The notes beneath the pieces are model-generated. The model did no database searches. It was not told the DNA's origin and worked only from the letters and a program-made list of their open reading frames with translations. A stretch of 64,000 nt of DNA, taken from Pseudomonas matsuisoli. GTDB lineage: Bacteria; Pseudomonadota; Gammaproteobacteria; Pseudomonadales; Pseudomonadaceae. Every line of letters starts with the position of its first letter. The stretch's first letter is position 1. The position numbers were made by a program, and so were the translations under genes. Shown here piece after piece: positions 1-10,390 of this stretch. Where the stretch lies: the NCBI RefSeq assembly GCF_014647635.1, contig NZ_BMPO01000001.1, positions 708,812 through 772,811 on the forward strand, written 5' to 3'.

Positions 1-225
1 CCCGGTCAGGGCATTGCCGACCCAGTTCAGGTATTGCGTCGGCAATGGATCGTCCAGTCGGTACTTCGCCCGCAGGTACTCCAGTACCGCCGGATCACGC
101 TCCTCGCCGGCCATGGCGAGCACGGGGTCGCCCGGTAGCAGCTTCTGCAAGGTAAAGACGAACAGCGACACCAGGATCAGCGTCGGTATCGCGCCGATCA
201 GTCGGCTTAAGATGAATCGCATCAT
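1..225 (-). CDS. ABC transporter permease, partial (DppB/OppB-like)
   Basis: This is the N-terminal 75 codons of an inner-membrane permease; the gene runs off the left edge. The protein begins MMRFILSRLIGAIPTLILVS, a first membrane helix typical of DppB/OppB permeases, followed by the usual periplasmic sequence LPGDPVLAMAGEE and RLDDPLPTQYLNW. Two adjacent ATG codons (225 and 222) are possible starts; a GGGAGG lies 4 and 7 bases upstream of them. It is the next gene after the solute-binding protein in a GntR-controlled peptide transport operon, so it should form the membrane channel with the two ATPases to the right. A second permease (DppC-like) is expected beyond the edge. Confidence 0.85.
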   Translation of the reverse strand, partial: MMRFILSRLIGAIPTLILVSLFVFTLQKLLPGDPVLAMAGEERDPAVLEYLRAKYRLDDPLPTQYLNWVGNALTG

Positions 226-264
226 GGGGCCTCCCAAGGCCCGCCGTAAGACGGGCCACCCTGC

Positions 265-1770
265 TTACTGGAGCCTGAGATCGTTCAGCCGGATCAGGCC
301 GTCTGGATGCGGTACGAACCCCTGTAGCTTCGCGGTCATCGCGATGATGCGTGGGTCGAAGTAGAGGTAGATGAGGGGCAGCTCATCGGCAATGATTGCC
401 ATCGCCTCGCGATACAATTCCTTGCGCCGGGACTCGTCATTCACCGAACGTGCCTCGTTAAGGAGCTCATCCACCTTGGCGTTGCAGTAGCGGCCGTCGT
501 TCTGCGTGCCCTTGCAGGTCACGAACTGGTGGATGTTGCCATCCGGATCTGGCCGGCCGGACCAGGGAAACAGGCTCGCCTGGTAGTTGCCGGCTTGCTG
601 TTCGCTGAGCAGCGTCGCCATTTCGGTCGTTTGCAGACTCACCTGGAAGCCGCCCTCTGCTGCCATCGCCTGGACGATCTGCCCCACCTGCTGGCCAATG
701 GGATTGTTCGCCACGGTGAGCTGCACGTTCAGCGGCGTCTTCACCCCAGCCTCGGCCAACAATGCCTGGCTACGTGCGGGGTCGCGCTCATGCATGGTCA
801 ATGCGTCGTCGTGGTAGGGGCTGCTCATGGCGAAGGGTTGGTTCGTCGGCGCATAGAGACCTTCGAACACGACCTGATTGATGGCGTTGCGGTCCAGCGT
901 CAACTCGAACGCCTGCCGTACACGCTTGTCCTGCCCGAGCGGATTCTTTGCCCGGTCGCCATGATTGGTGTTGATGTAGATCTGCGCGAACCCGAGGCCC
1001 GGCGTGTTGAAGAGCTGCAGGCGGCTGTCGCTCTCCACACTTTTCACGTCGCTTGGCGCAGTACGCTCGATCACGTCCAGATCGCCTGAACGCAGGTTCG
1101 CCAGGCGAACGGAGGTATCCGGAATAGGCAGGTAGATCACTTTGTCGAAGTGATAGGCGTCCTTGTTCCAGTAACCCTCGAACCGCGTGAGCACGATGCG
1201 ATCCTGCTGGACCCGCTGCTCGAACGCGTAGGGCCCGGAGCAGATCGGCGTGTAGCTCCCCTCCGTGGCGAAGGCTTTGGGCGAAAGCATCATGCCGGCG
1301 CGGTCCGACAACTGTGAGATCAGCGTGGCATCGGGCGCCTTGAGTTTGAGCGCCACGGTCATTGGATCGATGACCTCGACAGTGTCGATCGAGGCCAACT
1401 CGCTCTTGCGCAACGATTCCGGCAGCGTGCGTGCGCGGTCGAGATTGGCTTTCACTGCTGCGGCGTCGAACGGCTCGCCATCGTGAAAGGTCACCCCGTC
1501 GCGTAGCGAGAGTGTCAGCGTCTTCTCGTCGTCGCTCCAGCTCCACTCGGTGGCCAGCCGTGGCTCGAAGGTCAATTTCGGAGTGACTTCGACCAGTTTG
1601 TCGCACAGGCCGGCGTACACGATGCGCCCGGCGTATGTCCGGGAACGGTGCGGATCGAGTACGTCCGGATCGTCTTGAAGGCCAATGCGCAATACGCTCT
1701 GGCTTTGGCCGAACGAGGGTGCCGCAAGCATGAGGAGCAGTGCTCCTGCGGTCATTCTGAAGATATTCAC
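265..1770 (-). CDS. Peptide ABC transporter solute-binding protein (SBP_bac_5)
   Basis: Periplasmic receptor of about 501 residues for a peptide or peptide-like ligand, delivered to the DppB-type permease downstream. I start it at GTG 1770 because GGGAG lies 7 bases upstream and a signal peptide follows at once (TAGALLLMLAAPSFGQ, cleavage after A-P-S-F-G-Q or close by). An open frame continues upstream but overlaps the ATPase gene and reads as noncoding. The family pattern is clear: LRIGLQDDPDVLDPHRS near the N-terminus, TLSLRDGVTFHDGEPFDAAA, then KRVRQAFELTLDRNAINQ. Length matches the family. The ligand cannot be read from the sequence; dipeptides, opines or nickel complexes are all possible. 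Confidence 0.88.
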   Translation of the reverse strand: MNIFRMTAGALLLMLAAPSFGQSQSVLRIGLQDDPDVLDPHRSRTYAGRIVYAGLCDKLVEVTPKLTFEPRLATEWSWSDDEKTLTLSLRDGVTFHDGEPFDAAAVKANLDRARTLPESLRKSELASIDTVEVIDPMTVALKLKAPDATLISQLSDRAGMMLSPKAFATEGSYTPICSGPYAFEQRVQQDRIVLTRFEGYWNKDAYHFDKVIYLPIPDTSVRLANLRSGDLDVIERTAPSDVKSVESDSRLQLFNTPGLGFAQIYINTNHGDRAKNPLGQDKRVRQAFELTLDRNAINQVVFEGLYAPTNQPFAMSSPYHDDALTMHERDPARSQALLAEAGVKTPLNVQLTVANNPIGQQVGQIVQAMAAEGGFQVSLQTTEMATLLSEQQAGNYQASLFPWSGRPDPDGNIHQFVTCKGTQNDGRYCNAKVDELLNEARSVNDESRRKELYREAMAIIADELPLIYLYFDPRIIAMTAKLQGFVPHPDGLIRLNDLRLQ

Positions 1771-1786
1771 GACGATTCTCCCAGGG

Positions 1787-2874
1787 CTAGTTCGAATGGC
1801 TGTTGAACAGATGCAGGCGCTTGCGCAAAGCGGGCATGGGCGCGGGCGCAAGCAAGCGGTCCCCGCCGGCGTTGGCGATTTCCTGCCAGAAATGGCAAGC
1901 CACGCGCCGGGCGCCGCCCACCTCCTCGAACGCGGGCGCGACCTCACGGCACAACGCGCGTGCATGCGGGCAGCGGGTGTGGAAGCGGCAACCAGACGGT
2001 GGTGCGGTCGGGCTCGGCATGTCGCCGCCGAGCAGTGTCCGAGGACGACGTTGTGAGGGATGGCTCACCGGCACGGCGGCCATCAACGCCTGCGTGTAGG
2101 GGTGCAGCGGCGCGTCGAACAGGTCATCCACCGGCGCCAGTTCGACGATTTCGCCGAGGTACATCACTGCGACGCGGTCGCTCATGTGGCGGATGACCGA
2201 AAGCCCGTGGGCGACGATGACCAGGGTCAGCTCGAAGCGCGTCTTCAGGTCTTCCAGCAGATTGACCACCTGAGCTTGTACCGAAACGTCCAGCGCCGAA
2301 ACCGGCTCGTCACCGAGAATCAGTTTCGGCCCCGATGCCAGGGCTCTCGCGATCCCAATACGCTGGCGCTGACCGCCGGAGAACTCGTGGGGATAGCGTG
2401 ACGCGAGTTCCGGCGCCAGGCCTACGGTTCTGAGCAGTTCGACGACCCGCTCCTGGCGCTCGCGCCGGTTTTGCTGGCCGTGCAACCAGATCGGCTCGCC
2501 AACGATGGCCTCGACGCTCATGCGTGGGTTCAGCGACGAGAACGGATCCTGGAAGATGATCTGCAATTCGCGGCGAATCTGATTGAGCCGCGCTGGCGGC
2601 AGGTTGCCGAGGTTGCGCCCTTCGTAAAACACATCGCCGGCGGTTGGCGACAACAGGTTCACCAACAGACGTCCGAGAGTCGACTTGCCGGAGCCGGACT
2701 CGCCGACCAGCGCCAAGGTCTCACCGCGGCGCACGCTCAGCGATACGTCGTTCACCGCCTGTACCGTCGGGCTGCTGCGACCGATCAGGCGACGCGTGCC
2801 GCCGAAATGCTTGCGAAGACCGATCCCCTCGAGAATCGGCACCTCGCGAGCCAGGGTAATGGAAGGGTCGCGGC

Positions 2875-2878
<4 letters not shown>
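1787..2878 (-). CDS. Oligopeptide ABC transporter ATP-binding protein (DppF/OppF-like)
   Basis: One of the paired cytoplasmic ATPases that power the peptide importer. Walker A is GESGSGKST, the signature is FSGGQRQRIGIARALA, and Walker B is LILGDEPVSALD. The C-terminal part has the oligopeptide-transporter extension (HPYTQALMAAVP, then SGCRFHTRCPHA with cysteines that can bind an Fe-S cluster in some homologues). At 363 residues it is somewhat longer than the usual 320-330, owing to a tail of about 35 residues. Its ATG overlaps the stop of the upstream ATPase by 4 bases, so the two are probably translationally coupled. Confidence 0.9.
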
Positions 2879-3857
<979 letters not shown>

Positions 3858-3861
<4 letters not shown>

Positions 3862-4595
3862 AGGCCGCTATCCACCTCGGTATTGATGACGTTCTGCAGC
3901 GCGCGTTGTAGCGCCCGCAGGTGCCCGCGCATGGCTTCGGCGGCCCGGGCGGGGTCGCGTTGCTCGATGGCGCCGATGATGTCGTCGTGGTCATCGCCGT
4001 AGCCGTCCAGACGGTCTTGATTGCGGGCGCGCTGGCGTAGATCGCGCCAACCTGGGTCCCGGCGAATGGCGTCGAGGACTTCGAAGATATCCAGTAGCAG
4101 TCGGTTACCGGCCGCCTCCGCGATGCAGCGATGCAGCGCGCCGTCCCACAGCTCGAGGCTTTCGGCATCGGTCGGCTCGGTGTCCTGCTGTCGGGCGGTG
4201 CGTTCCACCATCCGGCGCAGCATCGCGATCTGCTCACGGCTGGCCCGCACGGCGGCCAAGGCCGCGAGTGACGGCTCGAGGTGCAAACGCGCTTCCATCA
4301 CTTCGGCATAGTTGGTGCGATTGGCGAGGCGGGAAACATTCAACGCGGCACTGGGCGGTGTAGGGCCGACGAAGGTGCCCTTACCCTGCCTGCGCCAGAC
4401 CTGCCCTTCGGCTTCAAGCACAGCCAGCGCCCGGCGTACGGAACGTCGGCTAACGCCGAAATCGGTGGCAAGGTCACGTTCTGGAGGTAGGGGTCGCTGC
4501 GGGAACGAGGCCTGCTGCACCACCAACTGGCGCAAAGCATCCAATGCCACTTGCGACGAATCGCCTGCCGGCGAGTCGGCTTCGAACCTTTGCAT
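3858..4595 (-). CDS. GntR-family transcriptional regulator (FadR subfamily)
   Basis: DNA-binding regulator, about 245 residues. I start it at ATG 4595, which has AGGAG 7 bases upstream; a longer reading to 4631 lacks such a site. The winged helix covers roughly residues 15-80 (LPPERDLATDFGVSRRSVRRALAVLEAEG, quoted here only as the pattern PPERDLA and VSRRSVRRAL). The C-terminal helical FCD domain has the metal-ligand-like pattern D...H (LWDGALHRCIAEAAGN) and a terminal D-D-H-D-D-I-I-GAIEQRD segment. It heads the peptide transport operon and most likely represses it until a ligand binds the FCD domain. Confidence 0.88.
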
Positions 4596-4693
4596 CGCGG
4601 TACTCCTGAAGCGCCCCCTACAGACGCGCATTCACGCGATAGCAGGGACTGTTCTTGGTGGAAGTAGCGATAGCAATGGTGATGCCAATTGGG

Positions 4694-4829
4694 ATTGGTT
4701 CACCTTATTCGCCTAACAAGCGAAGCAGCGAATTGGTTGACGTGCATGATTGAAAGGAAGAATTTCGCGCAGTCGCACGTTGCTCGTTCGGCGATACCGG
4801 GCAATGGTTCACCGTTGGCCGAACCAATT
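4694..4829. promoter_or_regulatory. Repeated TTGGTT elements upstream of the gntR operon
   Basis: The core ATTGGTTCACC or a close variant appears at 4694-4704, 4731-4742 (AATTGGTTGACG) and 4802-4813 (CAATGGTTCACC), with an inverted copy GAACCAATT at 4821-4829. They lie 100-235 bases before the gntR start. FadR-type GntR proteins bind short palindromes with a TGGT...ACCA outline, and 4804-4825 can be read that way. Operator function is an inference. Confidence 0.4.
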
Positions 4830-4894
4830 TCTTTCAGGTTTCACATACCGTGCGATCGAAGTGCGTCATCGCACGATGATAGTGCGCGCCCGCC

Positions 4895-4923
4895 ACAAAA
4901 AAGCCGGCTACTAAGGCCGGCTT
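4895..4923 (-). terminator. Rho-independent terminator of the DUF3100 gene
   Basis: An 8-bp perfect stem (AAGCCGGC with GCCGGCTT) closes a 7-base loop, and on the minus strand six T residues follow. It lies about 20 bases after the stop of the DUF3100 gene. Confidence 0.85.
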
Positions 4924-4943
4924 GGGACTCGGTCAAACACGCA

Positions 4944-6269
4944 TCAATGGAACAGCTCGGCGATGAACACCGCGCCGATGAAGGTGCCGAAGCCTGCAGT
5001 CAGGGACACCAGCACGATACGCCATCCAAGACGGCGGAACGCAGGAATGTCCTTGGCAATGGAAAGACCCGCAAACGCCAGCATCGGGGTGATCACCGCC
5101 ATGATGCCGACGGCGTTGGCCGCTTCGGTGATTTGCGGTGAGAGCGGGCACCAGGGCGAGGTCATGTACATGGCCACCAACGATACCCAACACACGGCCG
5201 GCACTTTGCGGCGGAACAGCTGGCACAGCAGCTCACCAATAAAGGCAGAAGCGATCATCACGGCGACGCCAAGGAAGGCCGCCGGTGACAGCACGTTCGC
5301 GGCGACGTAGTTAGCCAGCAGGGCCAACGCACCGGCAGCGAACCAGGCACTGAAACGGCCGCCCCAGCCCAGCTCCACCGGCTCGTCCACGACGTCTTCG
5401 GTGACGGCGCTGCTGGCGTTGGATGCCTTCGTCGTGCGACCGATCAGCGGCTCCAGCACTCGATAGCCCCAAATGGCGAGCGGCAGCGAAATGAACAGCG
5501 TGAAGTAGGTGCCAAGCGTGGTGGTGATGAGGTTCGCGGCGGCGGCGAGCGCCATCACTTCCTTGGCCACTTCCGGCGTCTGCTGCGCTGCGACAGCGCC
5601 CGCTGCGGCCGCCATGATGCTGCCCGAGCCGATACCCGCGCCCATCGCCAGTGAATACGGATGGAAGATGTTCAAGCTGGCGATGAAGCCCGCGACCACG
5701 GCCATGAACACCGCGCCGATCAGCGTGCCGGTCAAGTACTCCGCCAGCACGCCACGGCCTTCCGGGGAATCCATGCCGAAGCGCTCACCAATGATCGCAA
5801 GGCTGGGCTCGCGTCCGACGGAGAACGTGGCGCCGACGGCTTCACGCTTAATACCCAAGAGCAGCGCGACGGGAAGACCCAACATGATGGTGCCGACGAA
5901 GTGCCCCAGTTCCTGAAAGGCCAACGCCCAACCGGCGGCGACCACGGTAGGTAGCGAGCCGCCGACTACCAGGCCGAGTTTGGCGATAAATACCAGCAGC
6001 GCGTATTGCAGGATGGTGGCCGAACGGACTTGTGCGGCGCGACTGACCGCCAGCGGCGCTGGCATACGCTTGTAGGCGAGACCGATACCCGCGCCCAACA
6101 ACAGCGCCCATATCATGGGTAGCAAGACCACCTTGCCAGGTCCGAGCGGAATGCTGATGGAGCCGATGAGCTCCGCGATCAGCAGCACGACCGCTGCCCA
6201 GAAATAAAGCTTCACGGTGTCGCTAACGGCACTGTCCTGGCCCATGGCCAATGTTGGATGCGCGCTCAT
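4944..6269 (-). CDS. DUF3100 family multi-spanning membrane protein, putative transporter
   Basis: An inner-membrane protein of about 441 residues with some ten or more hydrophobic helices, matching the DUF3100 family. I chose ATG 6269 (MSAHPTLAMGQ), preceded by an AGGGGG purine tract; an upstream extension to 6293 has no such site. Conserved-looking parts are ELIGSISIPLGPGKVVLLP near the N-terminus, LLGIKREAVGATFSVGREPS, and a glycine-rich MGAGIGSGSIMAAAAGA. A hydrophilic loop near residues 285-305 separates two halves. Biochemical function is not known to me; its position next to a LysR regulator and an amidohydrolase operon suggests uptake or efflux of the same substrate. A clear terminator follows it. 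Confidence 0.75.
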   Translation of the reverse strand: MSAHPTLAMGQDSAVSDTVKLYFWAAVVLLIAELIGSISIPLGPGKVVLLPMIWALLLGAGIGLAYKRMPAPLAVSRAAQVRSATILQYALLVFIAKLGLVVGGSLPTVVAAGWALAFQELGHFVGTIMLGLPVALLLGIKREAVGATFSVGREPSLAIIGERFGMDSPEGRGVLAEYLTGTLIGAVFMAVVAGFIASLNIFHPYSLAMGAGIGSGSIMAAAAGAVAAQQTPEVAKEVMALAAAANLITTTLGTYFTLFISLPLAIWGYRVLEPLIGRTTKASNASSAVTEDVVDEPVELGWGGRFSAWFAAGALALLANYVAANVLSPAAFLGVAVMIASAFIGELLCQLFRRKVPAVCWVSLVAMYMTSPWCPLSPQITEAANAVGIMAVITPMLAFAGLSIAKDIPAFRRLGWRIVLVSLTAGFGTFIGAVFIAELFH

Positions 6270-6529
6270 TCTTCCCCCTGCGGCCCGTAGCATGGGCTCG
6301 GTTTAGTTATATCGGCAGTTCGCGAGTCAGTGCTCGCTGGGCAGAATCAAAGCTCCCGCCTGTTGGCGTGATGCGTGCCATTCAGCCCCGCCTCTAAGGG
6401 CGAATCGCTTAACGAGTGGCACAGCAGGAGAGCAAACCCAGCGACCTTTGGTGTGAGGTAGGACGTGGCGCCGTGGCTGATCAGGCCGGAGTATGGACAG
6501 CGCCTTCGTGTCTCTCCAATAATCGATCC

Positions 6530-6564
6530 GGCATTTTCTGTTGCGTTAAACAGAACACTGATCG
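6530..6564. promoter_or_regulatory. Candidate LysR operator, copy 1
   Basis: A 35-bp stretch just before the lysR start. It contains the dyad TTCTGTT, 6-base spacer, AACAGAA (6536-6555). It matches the stretch at 11382-11416, upstream of the dehydrogenase operon, at 25 of 35 positions by hand alignment, including the shared blocks TGTTGCGT and CTGATCG. LysR proteins usually bind a T-N11-A dyad near their own promoter, which fits. Confidence 0.55.
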
Positions 6565-6576
6565 AGGGTTGCAGGT

Positions 6577-7485
6577 ATGCGCGCTATCCATGAACAACGT
6601 CTTCACTACTTCGTCGAAGCGGTCCGCCTGGGCAGCGTACGCGCCGCTGCGGATGCCTTGGATATCGCGCCATCCGCGGTCAGTCGCCAGATCGCCCAGG
6701 TCGAAGCCGAGCTCGGAGTCGATCTGATCGAGCGGCATCGCCGTGGCGTTACCCCCACCGAGGAAGGCCGACTGGTGCTGGAATACTTTCGCCTGCGCCA
6801 GACCCAGCTCGATGGACTGCTGGATGCCATCTCAGACCTGCAGGGGCTGCGGACAGGGACCGTCACTCTGGCGATCGGCGAAGGATTCATCGATGACCTG
6901 TCACTGACGCTGGGCGATTTTTCCGCGCGGCATCCGGAGATCGAGCTGCGGGTCAACGTGGTCGGCACCAACGAAGTGATCCGCGAGGTCACCGAAGACG
7001 AAGCGCACATCGGCCTGGTGTTCAACCCGCCGAAACATCCCAGCCTGCGAACGCATGTCAGCCGCCCACAGCCTCTATACGCGCTGGTCGCGCCAGATCA
7101 TCCGCTGTCCCAGACGCCCGATACGCAAATCACGCTGCAGGCATTGAGTGAGCACCGCCTCGCCCTTCCGGACATTTCCTACGGTATTCGCCAGATGGTC
7201 GAGGCTGTGGTGCACCGTTCTGGGGTGCGGCTCCAGCCCACGCTGACATGCAACACCTTCACTGTCAGCAAGCGCTATGCCCAACAGGGCGGCGTCACGC
7301 TATTACCGGCCTTTGCCGCAGCCCATGAAATTCAAAGCGGCACGTTGAAAGCCATACCGTTGGCGGACAAGGGGTTCGCCGGCCCGCACGCCGAGCTGAT
7401 CACGCGCCTGGGAAGACGCCTCAGCCGCGCGGCGGATGAATTGTTGACGAACATGACCCAGCGAATGACGGCGTTTCGGGGATAA
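6577..7485 (+). CDS. LysR-family transcriptional regulator
   Basis: Regulator of 302 residues, the normal family length. The N-terminal winged helix-turn-helix is clear: LHYFVEAVRLGSVRAAADAL, then APSAVSRQIAQVEAELG and ERHRRGVTPTEEG. The rest is the periplasmic-binding-like effector domain. It is transcribed away from the DUF3100 gene, and a candidate operator shared with the hydroxyisobutyrate dehydrogenase-like operon lies in front of it. I infer that it controls both neighbours in response to a small acid or acyl compound. A GAGG lies about 9 bases before the ATG. Confidence 0.9.
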   Translation: MRAIHEQRLHYFVEAVRLGSVRAAADALDIAPSAVSRQIAQVEAELGVDLIERHRRGVTPTEEGRLVLEYFRLRQTQLDGLLDAISDLQGLRTGTVTLAIGEGFIDDLSLTLGDFSARHPEIELRVNVVGTNEVIREVTEDEAHIGLVFNPPKHPSLRTHVSRPQPLYALVAPDHPLSQTPDTQITLQALSEHRLALPDISYGIRQMVEAVVHRSGVRLQPTLTCNTFTVSKRYAQQGGVTLLPAFAAAHEIQSGTLKAIPLADKGFAGPHAELITRLGRRLSRAADELLTNMTQRMTAFRG

Positions 7486-7589
7486 GGAGGCGCTTTGGCA
7501 AAGGCGTCATCCTTCAACATCGCGGGCGGCTAAAGAGGATCATCACCCGCCCCCCCTACAGTCATGAGCGATGTGCATCGGCATCCCTG

Positions 7590-7686
7590 CTCGCTGTAGG
7601 GGCGGCTTCAGCCGCGAAATCGCATCGCGGGCATGGCCCGCTCCCACAGGATGATTCTCCTATCGTGGGAGCGGGCCATGCCCGTG
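7590..7686. repeat. REP elements, inverted pair (REPIN-like)
   Basis: CGCGGGCATGGCCCGCTCCCA (7626-7646 region) and its reverse complement (7665-7686) match at 21 of 22 positions and are separated by 17 bases. A further REP-like palindrome, GTAGGGGCGGCTTCAGCCGC, begins near 7596. These are the GCGGGC...CGCTCCCAC elements common between genes in pseudomonads; the same arm recurs at 13130-13152 and 35927-35949. Confidence 0.85.
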
Positions 7687-7709
7687 ATTGACCTTCGAAG
7701 GCGCCACAA

Positions 7710-8867
7710 TTACCGAACCGACAACTCCTGCCGTACCAGCTCAGCCCATAACCGCACGCCAGGCTCGATGACCGCATCATTGAAGTCATAGAACGGGTTG
7801 TGCAGCGGCGCCGAAGGCTGCTCGCCATCCACGCCTAGCCATAGGTACGCACCAGGCCGAGCCTGCAGCATGAAGGCGAAATCTTCGGACGCCATCGAGG
7901 GTGGAATGCTGCCGATGGTCTGCGCCTCACCGAAGACCGATACGGCCGCCTGTAGCGCGCGCGCAGCCTGTTCAGGATGGTTCTGCGTCACCGGATAACC
8001 CTGCGTGTAATCCAGCTGCGCCTTCACGCCCTGTCCGGCCGATGCATGTGCCACGATCTCGCCCATCAACGACTCGACCTGCGCCCGCACCGCACCATCC
8101 AGGCAACGCACGGTGCCTTTCAGGCGAGCGACTTCGGGGATCACGTTGATCGCCTCGCCCGCCTCGACCATGGTCACGCTAACCACGGCAGACGCCAGCG
8201 GCGAGATCCGCCGCGCGACGATGGTTTGCAGCTGCAGGATCAGGTCCGCCGCGGCGACGATCGGATCGAGCCCGCGATCTGGCATGGCCGCGTGGCAGCC
8301 CTTACCGGTCAGGGTGATCTCGAAGGTATCCAACGAAGCCATCATCGCGCCCGGATTGACCGCGACTTTTCCGGCAGGCAATCCCGGCCAGTTATGCAGG
8401 CCGTAGATGGCCTGCATGGGAAAGCGCTCGAACAGGCCATCGTCGATCATCTTCTGCGCGCCACCGAGGTTTTCCTCGGCGGGCTGGAAGACGAAGTAGA
8501 CCGTCCCGATAAAATCCCGGTTTTCGCTCAGGTAGCGTGCGGTCGCCAACAAGATCGCCGTATGCCCGTCGTGGCCGCAGGCGTGCATGCAACCTTTTGC
8601 CGTCGAACGATGGTCGCTCTCGCCCAGCTCCTGAATCGGTAGCGCATCCATATCCGCACGCAGGCCAATGGACGGGCCATCGCCCGTGCGCAGAACGCCC
8701 ACCACCCCGGTACCGCCCAAGCCACGATGGACCTCGAGCCCAAAGCCTTCCAGCAACTGTGCGACGCGCGCGGAGGTCTGGTGCTCGACGAAGCCCAGTT
8801 CAGGATTCGCGTGGAACTCACGACGCCACATTCGGGCGTCGTTCAACAGCGATTCGGAAATACCCAT
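7710..8867 (-). CDS. M20-family amidohydrolase (aminoacylase/hippurate hydrolase-like)
   Basis: Zinc peptidase-fold hydrolase of about 385 residues that should cleave an amide bond of an N-acyl amino acid or similar compound. ATG 8867 (MGISESLLNDARMWRREFHA) has GGAG 5 bases upstream. Family marks are NPELGFVEHQTSARVAQLL, the metal-site pattern ADMDALPIQE and GCMHACGHDGHTA, QPAEENLGGAQKMI, and the C-terminal SEDFAFMLQARPGAYLWLG. It is the last gene of a three-gene operon, 2 bases after the aldehyde dehydrogenase stop. The real acyl group and amino acid cannot be read from the sequence. Confidence 0.9.
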   Translation of the reverse strand: MGISESLLNDARMWRREFHANPELGFVEHQTSARVAQLLEGFGLEVHRGLGGTGVVGVLRTGDGPSIGLRADMDALPIQELGESDHRSTAKGCMHACGHDGHTAILLATARYLSENRDFIGTVYFVFQPAEENLGGAQKMIDDGLFERFPMQAIYGLHNWPGLPAGKVAVNPGAMMASLDTFEITLTGKGCHAAMPDRGLDPIVAAADLILQLQTIVARRISPLASAVVSVTMVEAGEAINVIPEVARLKGTVRCLDGAVRAQVESLMGEIVAHASAGQGVKAQLDYTQGYPVTQNHPEQAARALQAAVSVFGEAQTIGSIPPSMASEDFAFMLQARPGAYLWLGVDGEQPSAPLHNPFYDFNDAVIEPGVRLWAELVRQELSVR

Positions 8868-8869
8868 GT

Positions 8870-10387
8870 TCACTCCAGGCTCGCACCGTAGCCAAAACCG
8901 GCCACCGGCGTCGCGGCCGTCTCGACCCATACACTCTTGACCTCGCTGTATTCACGCAAGGCGTCCAGGCCCGACGAGCGGCCATAGCCGCTCTCGCCGT
9001 AACCGCCGAATGGCGAGCTGACGTGAATCGTCTTGTAGCCATTGACCCAGAACGTACCAGCGCGAACGGCCCGTGCAACGCGATGAGCGCGGCCAACATC
9101 ACGTGTCCAGACTGCACCAGCGAGGCCGAAGCGGCTGTCATTGGCGATGCGGATAGCGTCGGCTTCATCTTTGAACGGAATGGCAACGACCACGGGACCG
9201 AAGATTTCTTCTTGCGCACAGGCCAGCGCGTTGTCACCCGCTAATACCGTCGGATTCACGTAGTAGCCAGCGCCTGCGGGCAGCGGCTCGACGCCGTTTT
9301 CCACGTGCTTGGCACCATCGCCGAGCGCGGCTTCGACCATGCGCTTCACATGGGTGTACTGCTTGGCGTTATGGATCGGGCCGATCTGGGTTTCTGGATC
9401 GGACGGATCGCCCACCTTGAACTGGCTGGCCGCGCGCGCCACTGCCTGGATGAAGCGCTCGTAGACGGACTCCTGCACCAGCAAACGCGAGCCCGATACG
9501 CAGCTCTGCCCGGCACCGGAGAAAATCGCGGCCTGCGCGCCCTTCACGGCGAGGTCCAGGTCTGCGTCGTCGAAGACGATATTGGCTGACTTGCCGCCCA
9601 GCTCCAGTACCACTGGAATGCAGCGCTGTGCGGCGGCCGCGGCGATGTGGCGTCCGGTCGCGGGCGAGCCGACGAAGACGACCTTGCGGATATCAGCCTT
9701 CGCGATGACCTGCTGGCCCACAGTGTGGCCGTAGCCCGCGAGGACGTTGACCAAGCCTTTCGGCGCACCCGCGCGCTCAACCAGCACACCGAGCAGCAGC
9801 GACGTGACCGGGGTCAGCTCGGAAGGCTTGAGGATCACCGCGTTACCGGCTGTGATCGCCGGCGCGATCTGCCAGCCGCCGGTGAAGATCGGCGCGTTCC
9901 ACGGAGTGATCTGCAACACGGTACCCAGTGGTTCATAGGTCACGTAATTGAGGTGTGTAGTCGGCACCGGAATGACTTCGCCGTGCAGCTTGTCGGCCCA
10001 GCCGGCGTAGTACTCGAACATCTCCGCGACCTTGATCACCTCGACACGGGCATCACGGATCGGCTTGTTGGACGTCACCGATTCCAGCACCGCCAGCGTT
10101 TCGGCCTCTTCGCGGATCAACGCGCCGATGCGGTAGATAATTCGCCCGCGCGCCTGCGCCGTCAGTGCGTTCCATTCGACGCGGGCCCGCTTCGCAGCGT
10201 CATCGGCCAGGGTGACGACGGACGCGTCCGCGTCCGGGTATTCATAGGCGACGCTGTCGTCATGGGCGTTACGGACGGTGATGGACTCGCCCTTACCGTC
10301 GACGAAGCGGCCATCGACATAGCTCGCCACCTGATTCCGGTCACCCCAGAACTCTTTCAGCAGTGCCAGTACCTGATCATTGTTCAT
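8870..10387 (-). CDS. NAD(P)-dependent aldehyde dehydrogenase
   Basis: Cytosolic enzyme of 505 residues that oxidises an aldehyde to an acid. It shows the cofactor and active-site signatures of the superfamily: ITPWNAPIFTGGWQIAPAITAGN, KPSELTP, the catalytic Glu in LELGGKSANIVFDDADLD, and the catalytic Cys in GAGQSCVSGSRL. The C-terminal FGGYGESGYGRSSGLDALREYSEVKSV resembles betaine aldehyde or gamma-aminobutyraldehyde dehydrogenases (quoted in parts only: FGGYGESGYGR). It lies 3 bases after the dehydrogenase gene, so an alcohol-to-aldehyde-to-acid sequence of reactions is plausible. The substrate is not determined. Confidence 0.9.
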   Translation of the reverse strand: MNNDQVLALLKEFWGDRNQVASYVDGRFVDGKGESITVRNAHDDSVAYEYPDADASVVTLADDAAKRARVEWNALTAQARGRIIYRIGALIREEAETLAVLESVTSNKPIRDARVEVIKVAEMFEYYAGWADKLHGEVIPVPTTHLNYVTYEPLGTVLQITPWNAPIFTGGWQIAPAITAGNAVILKPSELTPVTSLLLGVLVERAGAPKGLVNVLAGYGHTVGQQVIAKADIRKVVFVGSPATGRHIAAAAAQRCIPVVLELGGKSANIVFDDADLDLAVKGAQAAIFSGAGQSCVSGSRLLVQESVYERFIQAVARAASQFKVGDPSDPETQIGPIHNAKQYTHVKRMVEAALGDGAKHVENGVEPLPAGAGYYVNPTVLAGDNALACAQEEIFGPVVVAIPFKDEADAIRIANDSRFGLAGAVWTRDVGRAHRVARAVRAGTFWVNGYKTIHVSSPFGGYGESGYGRSSGLDALREYSEVKSVWVETAATPVAGFGYGASLE

Positions 10388-10390
10388 CCG

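Noticed and set aside
788..1606. Open frame of about 270 codons on the minus strand
   Set aside because: It is a shifted frame within the solute-binding protein gene on the same strand, with poor composition.
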